Below, in pieces: positions 38,526 to 46,968 of a stretch of DNA of 64,000 nt. Position 1 is the stretch's first letter. Each line of letters begins with the position of its first letter. Made by a program: the position numbers and the translations under genes. The stretch comes from Arthrobacter gandavensis (GTDB lineage: Bacteria; Actinomycetota; Actinomycetes; Actinomycetales; Micrococcaceae): assembly GCF_015355785.1 (NCBI RefSeq), contig NZ_JADKYW010000006.1:62001-126000 (forward strand), read 5' to 3'. The notes beneath the pieces are model-generated. The model was given only the letters and a program-made list of their open reading frames with translations, did not search any database and was not told the origin of the DNA.

Positions 38526-40010
38526 ATGTTTACTTTGCACAGTGGCAAACGGGTGCCCAAGGGCCCCGCCTCACTCGCGGTTCCCCTCACTTCCCTGTTG
38601 GCCGCTTTGGCGCTGCTGCTGGGGATTCCCGCATCCGGGGCCTACGCGGCCACCACTCCGGACGCTGGCGGGGCGGCCGGCAAGAGCTACACCATCGGTA
38701 CGGACACGACCTTCGCTCCCTTCGAGTTCCGGGAGAACGGCGAACTGGTCGGTATCGACATCGACCTGATGAACGCGATTGCCGAAGACCAGGGTTTCTC
38801 GGTGGAAATCCGTTCCCTCGGCTTCGATGCTGCCCTTCAGGCACTGCAGTCCAACCAGGTGGACGGCGTGATCGCCGGGATGTCCATCACCGAAGAACGC
38901 CAGAAGGTCTTTGACTTCTCCGACCCGTACTTCGAGTCCGGCATCCAGATGGCCGTGGCGGAGAACAACAACGACGTCTCCGGCTATGAAGACCTTGAGG
39001 GCAAGCGGGTCGCCGTCAAGACGGGCACCGAAGGCCAGGCCTTCGCCGACTCCATCAAGGACGAGTACGGTTTCGACGTCATCGCGTTCGCCCAGTCGGC
39101 GCAGATGTACGACGACGTCAAGGCCGGCTCCTCCGTTGCCGTCTTCGACGATTATCCCGTCCTCGCCTACGGCATCAAGTCCGGCAACGGACTGAAGACC
39201 GTCACCGAGAAGGAAGTTGGTTCCTCCTACGGTTTTGCCGTCAATGCGGACACGAACCCCGAACTGCTTGAGGCGTTCAACGCCGGGCTCGCTGACCTGC
39301 GCGAATCGGGCGAATACGACGAGATCCTTGACCGCTACCTGGACGCCGGCGCAGCCGATTCAAGCTTCTGGTCCCTGGTCACCGACAACGCGCCCGCCTT
39401 CGCCAAGGGCCTTGGCCTGACGCTGCTGGCTACCGCCCTGTCCCTGTTCTTCGCACTGATCCTCGGCGTAATCTTCGGCTTCTTCAAGGTCAGCTCCAAG
39501 GTGGTGCTGCGCGGCATTGCCACTACCTACGTGTCGATCTTCCGCGGCACCCCGGTGCTCGTACAGGCGTTCTTCTTCTACTTCGGCCTGCCGCAGATCA
39601 TCGGCCAGCCGGTTGACGTGCTGACCGCAGGCGTCCTGACGCTGAGCCTCAACGCCGGTGCCTACATGACCGAGATCGTTCGCGGCGGCATCCAGTCGGT
39701 GGATCCGGGCCAGATGGAGGCAGCCCGCAGCCTGGGCCTTGGCTACGGCAAGACCATGCAGAAGATCATCATTCCGCAGGCAGTGAAGATCATGACGCCG
39801 TCCTTTATCAACCAGTTCGTCATCACCCTGAAGGACACGTCGCTGCTGGCCGTCATCGGCTTCGCTGAACTGACATACCAGGCGCAGCAGGTCTACGCGG
39901 TGAACTTCCGTACCGCAGAGGTACTGATTATCGTCGCCGCCCTGTACTTCATCGTCATCACGCTGCTTACCAAGCTGGCGGACGTCCTGGATAAGAGGTT
40001 CAACAAGTGA
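38526..40010 (+). CDS. Amino-acid ABC transporter: fused binding protein and permease
   Basis: A 494-residue fusion. A signal-anchor segment (about 20-40) precedes a periplasmic-type solute-binding domain (about 50-280) with [20 protein letters not shown] and [21 protein letters not shown] membrane domain follows (about 285-490) with [19 protein letters not shown], the EAA loop [19 protein letters not shown] and several helices. Polar amino acids such as glutamine, glutamate or cystine are likely ligands. Normally these are separate subunits; fusion resembles GlnP of lactic acid bacteria. The stop overlaps the ATPase start, so both are one transport unit. Its place between glnE and glnA1 suggests nitrogen nutrition. 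Confidence 0.93.
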   Translation: MFTLHSGKRVPKGPASLAVPLTSLLAALALLLGIPASGAYAATTPDAGGAAGKSYTIGTDTTFAPFEFRENGELVGIDIDLMNAIAEDQGFSVEIRSLGFDAALQALQSNQVDGVIAGMSITEERQKVFDFSDPYFESGIQMAVAENNNDVSGYEDLEGKRVAVKTGTEGQAFADSIKDEYGFDVIAFAQSAQMYDDVKAGSSVAVFDDYPVLAYGIKSGNGLKTVTEKEVGSSYGFAVNADTNPELLEAFNAGLADLRESGEYDEILDRYLDAGAADSSFWSLVTDNAPAFAKGLGLTLLATALSLFFALILGVIFGFFKVSSKVVLRGIATTYVSIFRGTPVLVQAFFFYFGLPQIIGQPVDVLTAGVLTLSLNAGAYMTEIVRGGIQSVDPGQMEAARSLGLGYGKTMQKIIIPQAVKIMTPSFINQFVITLKDTSLLAVIGFAELTYQAQQVYAVNFRTAEVLIIVAALYFIVITLLTKLADVLDKRFNK

Positions 40011-40735
40011 GCAAGATCCAAACCATCGGCCTGCGCAAGTCTTACGGCCCGGTCGAGGTCCTGAGAGGCCTGGACGTCGCCGTAGCCGAGGGCGAAGTGG
40101 TCTGTGTAATCGGCCCGTCCGGTTCCGGCAAGTCGACCTTCCTGCGCTGCCTGAACAAGCTTGAGGAAATCACCGCCGGAAAGGTCGTCATCGACGGCTT
40201 CGACCTCACCGATCCCAAGGTCGACCTGAATAAGGTCCGCCAGCACATCGGCATGGTCTTCCAGCACTTCAACCTCTTCCCGCACATGTCCGTGCTGGAG
40301 AACATCATGCTGGCACCGGTTGAACTGAAGAAGGGCTCCAAAGCGGAGGTGCGCAAGAACGCACTGTCGCTGCTGGAGCGGGTGGGACTGGCGGATAAGG
40401 CCGATGCACGCCCCGCGCAGCTCTCCGGAGGCCAGAAGCAGCGTGTGGCGATTGCCCGCGCGCTGGCCATGAAGCCGGACGTCATGCTCTTCGATGAGGC
40501 AACATCAGCCCTGGACCCGGAAATGGTCGGCGAGGTGCTTCAGGTGATCCGCGACCTGGCCAGGGAAGGCATGACCATGGTCGTGGTCACGCATGAGATG
40601 GGCTTCGCCCGCGAAGTCGCCGACCGCGTGGTCTTCATGGCTGACGGCCACATCGTGGAGGAAAACGCTCCTGAGGAGCTCTTCGGCAACCCGCAGTCCC
40701 CGCGGCTGCAGGACTTCCTGGCAAAGGTTCTCTAG
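40007..40735 (+). CDS. Amino-acid ABC transporter ATP-binding protein
   Basis: A 242-residue ABC ATPase (GlnQ/HisP type) powering the fused transporter encoded upstream. Walker A is [18 protein letters not shown] (near residue 39), followed by a Q-loop in [19 protein letters not shown]. The signature is [17 protein letters not shown], Walker B is [19 protein letters not shown], and the H-loop is VVTHEMGFA. The GTG start overlaps the permease stop (GTGA). Length and motifs are complete. Confidence 0.96.
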   Translation: MSKIQTIGLRKSYGPVEVLRGLDVAVAEGEVVCVIGPSGSGKSTFLRCLNKLEEITAGKVVIDGFDLTDPKVDLNKVRQHIGMVFQHFNLFPHMSVLENIMLAPVELKKGSKAEVRKNALSLLERVGLADKADARPAQLSGGQKQRVAIARALAMKPDVMLFDEATSALDPEMVGEVLQVIRDLAREGMTMVVVTHEMGFAREVADRVVFMADGHIVEENAPEELFGNPQSPRLQDFLAKVL

Positions 40736-40749
40736 CGTCCGAGCCGATG

Positions 40750-40803
40750 ACGACGGCGGTGCGGTGCCTGGTTTGGAACGGTCAGGCGCGGCGCCGCCGT
40801 CGT
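40750..40803. terminator. Compound hairpin between convergent genes
   Basis: An outer perfect 10-base stem, ACGACGGCGG / CCGCCGTCGT, encloses an inner GCCTG/CAGGC stem. It fills the 71-base gap between the convergent ABC ATPase gene and the serine hydrolase gene. The U-tract is poor, so it may be an RNA stabilising structure. Confidence 0.5.
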
Positions 40804-40806
40804 GCG

Positions 40807-41958
40807 TTAAGCGCCGGCGGTCCCGGGCATGCCGCGTGCCGCGGACCGGGCAGCCCCGAAGGGTCCCCAGAACCAGTCGAAGCTGTCCTGTGGGCCGGAC
40901 ATAAAGCGCTGCGTGAAGACCACTCCGATGTCCCCGTTCGGATAGACAGCGGCGCTGGTGCCGGACCCTCCCGCCCAACCCCACATTCCGGGCTCGGACC
41001 AGGAAGCGCCGGGTTTGGTCCGGACCGCCGTCATGTAACCCCAGCTTTCTCCCGGCCCGGCCATTTCGGTGAAGCCGGCACGCTGGCCCGAGGTCAGCTG
41101 GTCCGTTGCCATCGAGGCTGCCGTGCCTGCCGGAAGCAGCACATCGTCTGCCAGCGCGGACAGGAAGGCTGCATAGTCCGGAACGGTGGAGACCATGCCG
41201 CCGCCGAGGGATTCGAACTGCGGCGAAGCGCCGAAGGCGTCCCTGTAGGACACGGCCTCCACCAGCTCACCGTCCTCCTCCTGGTATGCAGCCGGGAACT
41301 CTTCCGTTCCGGTGGGGAACCCGGTTCCGGCCAGGCCGAACGGGCCGGTGATCCGCTCTGCCAGCAGCTGGGACAGCGGTTTGCCGGCGATCCTGGACAG
41401 CAGTACCGAGAGCAGGTCCGCACCTGAGTGGTACATCCAGCGCTGGCCCGGCTGGGCGGCCAGCGGCAGCTGCGCCAGGCGGTCCAAATAGGTGTCAGGG
41501 TCCATGTCCGGGGGATTGGGGCCCCAGAGCAGTTCGCGGGTGGCCTTGGAATAGGGTGTCTCGCCGAAATCTATGCCAAAGCCCGCAGTGAGGGTCAGCA
41601 GGTGGCGCAGCGTCACCGGCCCGCGTGCCGGAACGGTCACGGAGAGCGGGGCGTCCGGTGACGCCAGCACGCGAAGGTCTCCCAGCCCGGGCAGCCAGCG
41701 TGAGATGTCATCGTCCAGGGTCAGCCTCCCTTCGGCCACCTGGTCAAGGGCCAGTGCTCCGCCGATCAGCTTGCTCAGCGACGCGATTCGGAACGGCGTG
41801 CCGGGCTGCACCGGGGCGGTCCCCCGCAGATCCAGCGTTCCAAAGGCCCTGACTTCGGTCTGCCCGCCGATGCGGACCCCCGCAACGAGTCCCGGGCACC
41901 ACCCGGATTGCACCTGAGAGGCGAGGCTGTCCCACAACGGCTGCAATGATCCGGGCAT
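40807..41958 (-). CDS. Serine hydrolase, class C beta-lactamase/esterase family
   Basis: A 383-residue protein with the beta-lactamase-like fold of class C enzymes, EstB esterases and DD-peptidases. The catalytic SxxK is Ser60-Leu-Ser-Lys63 in RIASLSKLIGG. The second motif is the Tyr-containing YHSGADLL, and a WGWAGGSGTSAAVYP segment is the third (KTG-like) element. There is no signal peptide, so a cytoplasmic esterase or amidase is more likely than antibiotic resistance. I use the ATG at 41958; a TTG 57 bases upstream lies on the edge of the glnA1 terminator. The substrate is unknown. Confidence 0.9.
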   Translation of the reverse strand: MPGSLQPLWDSLASQVQSGWCPGLVAGVRIGGQTEVRAFGTLDLRGTAPVQPGTPFRIASLSKLIGGALALDQVAEGRLTLDDDISRWLPGLGDLRVLASPDAPLSVTVPARGPVTLRHLLTLTAGFGIDFGETPYSKATRELLWGPNPPDMDPDTYLDRLAQLPLAAQPGQRWMYHSGADLLSVLLSRIAGKPLSQLLAERITGPFGLAGTGFPTGTEEFPAAYQEEDGELVEAVSYRDAFGASPQFESLGGGMVSTVPDYAAFLSALADDVLLPAGTAASMATDQLTSGQRAGFTEMAGPGESWGYMTAVRTKPGASWSEPGMWGWAGGSGTSAAVYPNGDIGVVFTQRFMSGPQDSFDWFWGPFGAARSAARGMPGTAGA

Positions 41959-42018
41959 GCGTCCACCGTCTACCTGATTGCCTGCCGGGTCAATGCCATT
42001 CGGCGACGAAAACAAAGA

Positions 42019-42048
42019 CCCGCACGGCTGCCGGAGCAGCGGTGCGGG
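42019..42048 (-). terminator. Intrinsic terminator of glnA1
   Basis: Stem CCCGCAC/GTGCGGG plus inner GCTGC/GCAGC with loop CGGA. On the minus strand it is followed by a T-rich run (TCTTTGTTTT), placing it as the terminator of glnA1. Confidence 0.85.
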
Positions 42049-42084
42049 CCTTGTCGGCCGCGGCTGAGTTTGCCGCGGGGAATG

Positions 42085-43509
42085 CTAGACGCCGTAGTAG
42101 AGCTCGAACTCGAAGGGGTTCGGGCGCAGGGAGAGCGGGAAGATCTCGTTCTCACGCTTGTAGGTGATCCAGGCATCGATCATGTCCTGGGTGAACACGC
42201 CGCCTGCCTGCAGGAATTCGTTGTCCGCCTCGAGGGCATCCAGTGCTTCCTCGAGGGATCCCGGAGCCTTCTGGATGTCCTTGGCTTCCTCGGCCGGGAG
42301 CTCGTAGAGGTCCTTGTCGATCGGGTCTGCCGGCTCAATGCGGTTCTTGATACCGTCCAGGCCTGCCATCAGCTGGGCTGCGAAGGCGAGGTACGGGTTG
42401 GACGAGGGGTCCGGAGCGCGGAACTCGATGCGCTTGGCCTTCGGGTTGGAACCAGTGATCGGGATGCGGATACCGGCGGAGCGGTTGCCCTGGGAGTAGA
42501 CCATGTTCACCGGCGCCTCGAAGCCCTTGACCAGGCGGCGGTAGGAGTTCACCGTCGGGTTGGTGAAGGCCAGGACAGCGGAAGCGTGCTTCAGGAGGCC
42601 GCCGATGTACCAGCGTGCGACGTCCGAAAGGCCCGCATAGCCCTTCTCGTCGTAGAACAGGGGCTCGCCGCCGTTCCAGAGCGACTGGTGGCAGTGCATG
42701 CCCGAACCGTTGTCGTTGAAGACCGGCTTCGGCATAAAGGTTGCGGACTTGCCCCAGGCATCGGCGACGTTCTTGACGATGTACTTGAACTTCATCAGGT
42801 CATCGGCCGCGTGGGTCAGCGTGGTGAACTTGTAGTTGATCTCGGCCTGGCCGGCGCCGCCGACCTCGTGGTGGGAGCGCTCGACCTCAAGGCCCGCGTT
42901 GTCCAGTTCGACGCAGATGGCGTCGCGGAGATCAGCCTGCTTGTCCACCGGCGCAACGGGGAAGTAGCCGCCCTTGAACGGGGTCTTGTTACCCAGGTTG
43001 CCGCCTTCTTCCTCGCGGCCGCTGTTCCAGGGAGCTTCGATCGAGTCGACCTTGTAGAAGCTGCCCTGCGGGGCGGATTCGTACTGAACGTTGTCGAAGA
43101 TGAAGAATTCTGCCTCGGGGGCGAAGAACGCGGTGTCGGCGATGCCGGTGGAAGCCAGGTAGGCTTCAGCACGCTCAGCTACGCCGCGGGGATCGCGGTG
43201 GTAGGGCTCACCGGTGCGGGGGTTCACGATGGAGAAGTTCAGGGCGAGCGTCTTCTCGATGCGGAACGGGTCCAGGAACGCGGTGGTGACGTCGGGAATC
43301 AGCTGCATGTCCGACTCTGCGATTCCCTGGAAACCGCGGATGGAGGAACCGTCGAAGAGCTGGCCGTTGATGAAGAAGTCGGCATCCACGGACTTGGCCG
43401 GAACGTTGAAGTGCTGCTGCACGCCGGGAAGGTCGGTGAACCGGATGTCAACGAACTTCACATCTTCGTCAGCGATGAACTTGAGGACCTCGTCCGCATT
43501 CTTGAACAT
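42085..43509 (-). CDS. glnA: Glutamine synthetase type I (GlnA1)
   Basis: A 474-residue dodecameric glutamine synthetase that joins ammonia to glutamate using ATP. Motifs are [66 protein letters not shown] and [15 protein letters not shown]. The adenylylation site is intact: Tyr402 in DLYELPAEE matches the NLYDLPPEE site modified by GlnE, encoded nearby. This is the main assimilatory enzyme. A candidate GlnR operator lies about 140 bases upstream and a terminator downstream. Confidence 0.97.
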   Translation of the reverse strand: MFKNADEVLKFIADEDVKFVDIRFTDLPGVQQHFNVPAKSVDADFFINGQLFDGSSIRGFQGIAESDMQLIPDVTTAFLDPFRIEKTLALNFSIVNPRTGEPYHRDPRGVAERAEAYLASTGIADTAFFAPEAEFFIFDNVQYESAPQGSFYKVDSIEAPWNSGREEEGGNLGNKTPFKGGYFPVAPVDKQADLRDAICVELDNAGLEVERSHHEVGGAGQAEINYKFTTLTHAADDLMKFKYIVKNVADAWGKSATFMPKPVFNDNGSGMHCHQSLWNGGEPLFYDEKGYAGLSDVARWYIGGLLKHASAVLAFTNPTVNSYRRLVKGFEAPVNMVYSQGNRSAGIRIPITGSNPKAKRIEFRAPDPSSNPYLAFAAQLMAGLDGIKNRIEPADPIDKDLYELPAEEAKDIQKAPGSLEEALDALEADNEFLQAGGVFTQDMIDAWITYKRENEIFPLSLRPNPFEFELYYGV

Positions 43510-43638
43510 CGTGTCTATGCTCCTTATACATGTTTGGTTGGAAGGCCTCGGGCGGTGGGCCTGTCCTTGCGCCAGCTGGGAATTCCCGCGGGATCCAACA
43601 ACTGGAAATAGTCTAGGAGCACCCCATTACCCGCCCGT

Positions 43639-43663
43639 GTCACCGATGTTTCGGCAACGTTAC
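43639..43663 (-). promoter_or_regulatory. Candidate GlnR operator upstream of glnA1
   Basis: On the minus strand (glnA1 direction) GTAAC, six bases, then GAAAC, which is exactly the gTnAC-n6-GaAAC half-site pair known for actinobacterial GlnR. A GTGAC follows 4 bases later. It lies 130-155 bases before the glnA1 start. A TAGACT hexamer at 43610-43615 (minus) could be the -10. Confidence 0.55.
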
Positions 43664-43759
43664 GTGCACCGTGCTCCTGTAACCACCCTAGCCTGTGCGC
43701 GCGGCCACAGGCATAATTGTCCGCTTCACGAAGCGCCCGCCGTGCCTTGGGCAACCCGG

Positions 43760-43765
43760 TAGTCT
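43760..43765 (+). promoter_or_regulatory. Candidate -10 for leaderless RDD-protein mRNA
   Basis: TAGTCT, six bases (TAAACG), then the GTG of the RDD gene, as at dnaE and hisD. Confidence 0.45.
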
Positions 43766-43771
43766 TAAACG

Positions 43772-44218
43772 GTGGTTGACAGAAGAAGCTTAGGTTCATG
43801 GCTCGAAGGCCCCCCGTCGGACGAAGGCAACTGGCCCGGCCGGCGCCTGGGCAGGCCGCCTCGCGGGCCGGGTTCGATTGCCCGCGTCGGTCCCCGTCTC
43901 GGGGCGCTGGTTATCGACTGGGCGATCGCCTCGGACATTGCCTACGCGTTCTTCGGCGGCACAGAAGTTTCGATCCTGGCGGTCTTCGCCGCTGAGCAGA
44001 TCGTGCTGGTGGGTCTGCTGGGCTACAGCATCGGCCACCGCGTCTTCAGCCTGCAGGTCCAGAAACTGGACGGCAGCGCAGCGGGCCCCCTCGCCGGCGT
44101 CGTCCGCACCCTGCTCCTCTGCCTGGTGATCCCGGCCCTGGTGTTCGACGCGGACCAGCGCGGCCTGCACGACCGGGCCATGAAAACCGTCCTGGTCAAG
44201 GTCAAGCACGGACGCTGA
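43772..44218 (+). CDS. RDD family membrane protein
   Basis: A 148-residue membrane protein of the RDD family. A Gly/Pro/Arg-rich cytoplasmic start is followed by GPRLGALVIDWAIASDIAYAF (first helix with the family's Arg and Asp), a second helix with VLVGLLGYSIGHRVFSLQV, and a third near VRTLLLCLVIPALVFD. The end DQRGLHDRAMKTVLV carries the last conserved Asp. RDD proteins are poorly characterised; some affect ion tolerance. It diverges from glnA1 by 262 bases, which hold the GlnR-like site and no gene. Confidence 0.88.
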   Translation: MVDRRSLGSWLEGPPSDEGNWPGRRLGRPPRGPGSIARVGPRLGALVIDWAIASDIAYAFFGGTEVSILAVFAAEQIVLVGLLGYSIGHRVFSLQVQKLDGSAAGPLAGVVRTLLLCLVIPALVFDADQRGLHDRAMKTVLVKVKHGR

Positions 44219-44240
44219 CCCCGCACTCGAACGAAACATG

Positions 44241-44287
44241 CCAATAAGGAACGCCCCCGGCAGCTTGCCGGGGGCGTTCCTTATTGG
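44241..44287. terminator. Bidirectional terminator, perfect 22-base arms
   Basis: Perfect 22-base complementary arms (44241-44262 and 44266-44287) around loop GCT, with a GC core and AT-rich ends reading CCTTATTGG on either strand. It separates the convergent RDD and DUF4191 genes. Confidence 0.9.
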
Positions 44288-44293
44288 CTGGGC

Positions 44294-45046
44294 TTAGCGG
44301 CCGCGCGCGGCCTTGCGATCCGGACGAGCCTTGTACGGATCGATTCCCTTGGGGATGGGCAGGCGCTGGCCAATGGCGGAGAGCCGCTTGTTGACTGCCT
44401 GGACTTCCTGCTTGGTGAGGGACTTCTTCATCTTCTTGACCTTTTTGGCCACCTGCTGCAGCGGTACCTGTCCTTCACCGCGGCCGGTCTGGATGACATG
44501 GACCGGAACGTTGGGAACAATGCGGTTCATCTTGCGGCGTTCGCCGTCGACCAGTGCCTTGACACGGTTTGAGGGTCCTTCGGTCACCAGCACGATGCCG
44601 GGACGGCCAATCGCGCGGAACACTGCGTCCTGGGTCCGCGGGCTTACAGCCACTGGCTGCTCTTCGAGGATCCAGCCGCGGCGCAGGACGGAGAGCGCAG
44701 CACCGGAAGCTCCGGGCTGGCCTTCAATCTGGGAAAAGGCGGCACGCTCGGCCCGGCGGGAGAGGATGAACATGGCGGCCAGCAGACCGAGCGGGATCGC
44801 GATGATGAGCATCGTCACCCAGTTGTCGATCAGGAACCCGATGATCAGGCCGATGGCGATGATGCCGAAGAAGGCACCTGCCATCCGCCAGATAACGCTG
44901 GGGTCGTTGCGCCGGGTCATCTTGAAGACATCGGCGATCTGTTTCATGCGGCCGGGCTGCTTGTTCTTCTTTTCCGCCTTCGGCTTGCGGGAGAAGAGGC
45001 CGCGGCGGGCGCCCTTGGATGCGTCGGAATCAGTGCTGTTGGCCAT
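44294..45046 (-). CDS. DUF4191 membrane protein
   Basis: A 250-residue protein with a basic N-terminus (KAEKKNKQPGRMKQIADVFKMT), two adjacent transmembrane helices (about 53-95) and a cytoplasmic domain with VFRAIGRPGIVLVTEGPSNRVKALVDGERRKMNRI. It ends in a Lys/Arg-rich tail. This is the DUF4191 family, conserved beside lipA and lipB across actinobacteria. No function is established. TAGAAT lies 9 bases before the ATG on its strand, so a very short leader is possible. The gap to lipA is 91 bases. Confidence 0.9.
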   Translation of the reverse strand: MANSTDSDASKGARRGLFSRKPKAEKKNKQPGRMKQIADVFKMTRRNDPSVIWRMAGAFFGIIAIGLIIGFLIDNWVTMLIIAIPLGLLAAMFILSRRAERAAFSQIEGQPGASGAALSVLRRGWILEEQPVAVSPRTQDAVFRAIGRPGIVLVTEGPSNRVKALVDGERRKMNRIVPNVPVHVIQTGRGEGQVPLQQVAKKVKKMKKSLTKQEVQAVNKRLSAIGQRLPIPKGIDPYKARPDRKAARGR

Positions 45047-45137
45047 AATGCGTCAATTCTACGTGATGACGGCCCGGCGCTTTCTCCCTGTGACTACAGG
45101 GTGCGCCGGGCCGCCGAGGAGTGGCGGGAACCCCGGG

Positions 45138-46142
45138 TTACTGCCGGGCCAGTACTGCGGAGGCTTCCTGCGCTGCGGTTCCTGAATCCTCGATATGCGC
45201 CAGGGCCGGCGGCAGGACCCGGCCCTTTTTCCGCATGGCGCCGGCCCACAGGCGGCCCGCGCGGTAGGAGGACCGGACCAGCGGCCCGCTCATGACGCCC
45301 AGGAAACCGAGTTCCTCCGCTTCGGCGCTCAGTTCCACGAACTCCTCGGGCTTGACCCAGCGGTCAACCGGCAGGTGGCGTTCGCTGGGGCGCAGGTACT
45401 GGGTGATGGTCAGCAGGTCGCAGCCGGCCCCGCGGAGGTCACGCAGCGCACCGGAAATCTCCTCCCGGGTCTCACCCATGCCCAGGATCAGGTTTGACTT
45501 GGTCACCATGCCCAGCGCCTGGCCCTGGGTAATGACGTCCAGGGAGCGCTCGTAGCGGAACGCCGGGCGGATCCGCTTGAACAGCCGCGGCACTGTCTCC
45601 ACATTGTGCGCAAAGACCTCCGGCGCTGCTTCGCAGATCGCCTGGATGTGCTCGGGCTTGCCGGAGAAGTCCGGAATCAGGATTTCGACGCCGGTACCCG
45701 GGTTTACGGCGTGGATCTGCCGGATCGTTTCCGCATACAGCCAGGTACCCTCATCCGCCAGGTCATCGCGTGCCACGCCGGTAACAGTCGCGTAGCGCAG
45801 GTTCATCGACTGGACCGAGCGGGCAACCTTCATGGGTTCCATGCGGTCCAGGGGAGAGGGCTTGCCGGTGTCGATCTGGCAGAAGTCGCAGCGCCGGGTA
45901 CAGTCCGAGCCGCCGATGAGGAAGGTGGCCTCCTTGTCTTCCCAGCACTCGAAGATGTTGGGGCACCCGGCTTCCTCGCAGACCGTATGGAGGCCTTCCT
46001 TTTTCACCTGGCCCTTGAGGTGCACGTACTCGGGGCCGATGTTTACCTTGGCCTTGATCCAGTCGGGCTTGCGTTCCACCGGAACGGCGACGTTTCGCTG
46101 CTCGATGCGCAGCAGGCGGCGGCCTTCGGGGGCAAGTGTCAC
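45138..46142 (-). CDS. lipA: Lipoyl synthase (radical SAM)
   Basis: A 334-residue radical-SAM enzyme inserting two sulfurs into octanoyl groups on lipoyl domains. The auxiliary cluster cysteines are 55, 60 and 66 ([12 protein letters not shown]), and the radical-SAM cysteines are 81, 85 and 88 (CTRRCDFCQ). The C-terminal RSSYRAG supplies the serine ligand of the auxiliary cluster. The GTG start overlaps the lipB stop by 4 bases. Its protein substrate, the E2 subunit, is encoded at 54672-56456. Confidence 0.97.
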   Translation of the reverse strand: MTLAPEGRRLLRIEQRNVAVPVERKPDWIKAKVNIGPEYVHLKGQVKKEGLHTVCEEAGCPNIFECWEDKEATFLIGGSDCTRRCDFCQIDTGKPSPLDRMEPMKVARSVQSMNLRYATVTGVARDDLADEGTWLYAETIRQIHAVNPGTGVEILIPDFSGKPEHIQAICEAAPEVFAHNVETVPRLFKRIRPAFRYERSLDVITQGQALGMVTKSNLILGMGETREEISGALRDLRGAGCDLLTITQYLRPSERHLPVDRWVKPEEFVELSAEAEELGFLGVMSGPLVRSSYRAGRLWAGAMRKKGRVLPPALAHIEDSGTAAQEASAVLARQ

Positions 46143-46855
46143 GTCACGGCTCCTTGTGTTTCTTGGACTGTGCCGGCGGCCGCTGGTGCGGACGCGGCGG
46201 CTCCCGGACGGCTGGCGAGCCTCCCGAGGGTACGCATGAGTTCCTCCTCGACACGCTGCACGACCGCAGCGGGGGTCACCAGGGTTCCCGTCTCCCGGGT
46301 GAGCGAGGTAGTTCCGGCATCCGTGATGCCGCAGGCGATGATCTGGGAGTAAGGCGCCAGGTCATTGCTGCAGTTCAACGAGAAGCCGTGCATGGTGACG
46401 CCGTGGTCCACGCGGATTCCCACGGCGGCAATCTTGCGGTCCTGGGCGCTGTCCGTGCCGGTGATCCACACGCCGGAGCGGCCTTGGACACGGCTGCCTT
46501 CGACGCCGTAGCCGGCCAGCACTGCGATGAGTGCATCTTCGAGTGCCGCCACGTAGTCCACTACCAGGACAGGGTCCGGCAGCTTGATGATGGGATACCC
46601 CACGAGCTGCCCCGGTCCGTGCCAGGTGAGCTTGCCTCCGCGGTCAACGCTGACAACCTCCGTGCCGTCGAAGGGTCGCTCGTGAGGTTCGGTGCGGCGC
46701 CCCGCGGTGTAGACAGGCGTGTGCTCAAGCAGGAAAACGGTGTTCGGACGGCTGCCGTCCCTCACCTCCGAGTGGGCACTGCGCTGAAGGTCCCACCCCT
46801 CCCGGTAATCAAGGTAGTCCGGTGCAAGGCCCACGCGCAGAAACTGCAAATCCAT
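46139..46855 (-). CDS. lipB: Lipoyl(octanoyl) transferase
   Basis: A 238-residue enzyme transferring octanoate from acyl carrier protein to lipoyl domains. [18 protein letters not shown] is the family signature. The catalytic pair is Lys141 (in [10 protein letters not shown]) and Cys175 (in IIACGI). A disordered Ala/Pro-rich tail extends beyond the usual end. It precedes lipA in a two-gene operon and diverges from the kinase gene. On its strand TAGGGT lies six bases before the ATG. Confidence 0.96.
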   Translation of the reverse strand: MDLQFLRVGLAPDYLDYREGWDLQRSAHSEVRDGSRPNTVFLLEHTPVYTAGRRTEPHERPFDGTEVVSVDRGGKLTWHGPGQLVGYPIIKLPDPVLVVDYVAALEDALIAVLAGYGVEGSRVQGRSGVWITGTDSAQDRKIAAVGIRVDHGVTMHGFSLNCSNDLAPYSQIIACGITDAGTTSLTRETGTLVTPAAVVQRVEEELMRTLGRLASRPGAAASAPAAAGTVQETQGAVT

Positions 46856-46861
46856 ACGGTT

Positions 46862-46867
46862 ACCCTA
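46862..46867 (-). promoter_or_regulatory. Candidate -10 for leaderless lipB-lipA mRNA
   Basis: On the minus strand TAGGGT, six bases (AACCGT), then the lipB ATG; no ribosome site is visible. Confidence 0.45.
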
Positions 46868-46955
46868 GCCGGGATTGTGATGGAAAGCTGGCATGATTCA
46901 CGTCACGTTTGGACCGGACCTGTGGATAACTTCTGCGGGACTGCGCCGGAAGAGC

Positions 46956-46961
46956 TAGAAA
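46956..46961 (+). promoter_or_regulatory. Candidate -10 upstream of the Ser/Thr kinase gene
   Basis: TAGAAA, seven bases (GGTGGGC), then ATG at 46969. The AAAGGTGG overlap could equally be a ribosome site, so leaderless versus short-leader cannot be settled. Confidence 0.35.
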
Positions 46962-46968
46962 GGTGGGC

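Noticed and set aside
40807-41958. Class C fold as an antibiotic-resistance beta-lactamase
   Set aside because: There is no signal peptide, and the motifs fit the broad esterase/DD-peptidase-like family equally well. Resistance cannot be claimed from sequence.
42070-43611. A 513-codon frame on the plus strand opposite glnA1
   Set aside because: It runs through the glnA1 terminator side and promoter side, and has Val/Gly/Leu-rich low-information sequence. glnA1 itself is full length.
44241-44287. Inverted repeat as a possible mobile-element end
   Set aside because: It has a 3-base loop, sits between convergent genes and has no transposase or target duplication nearby. A terminator explains it.
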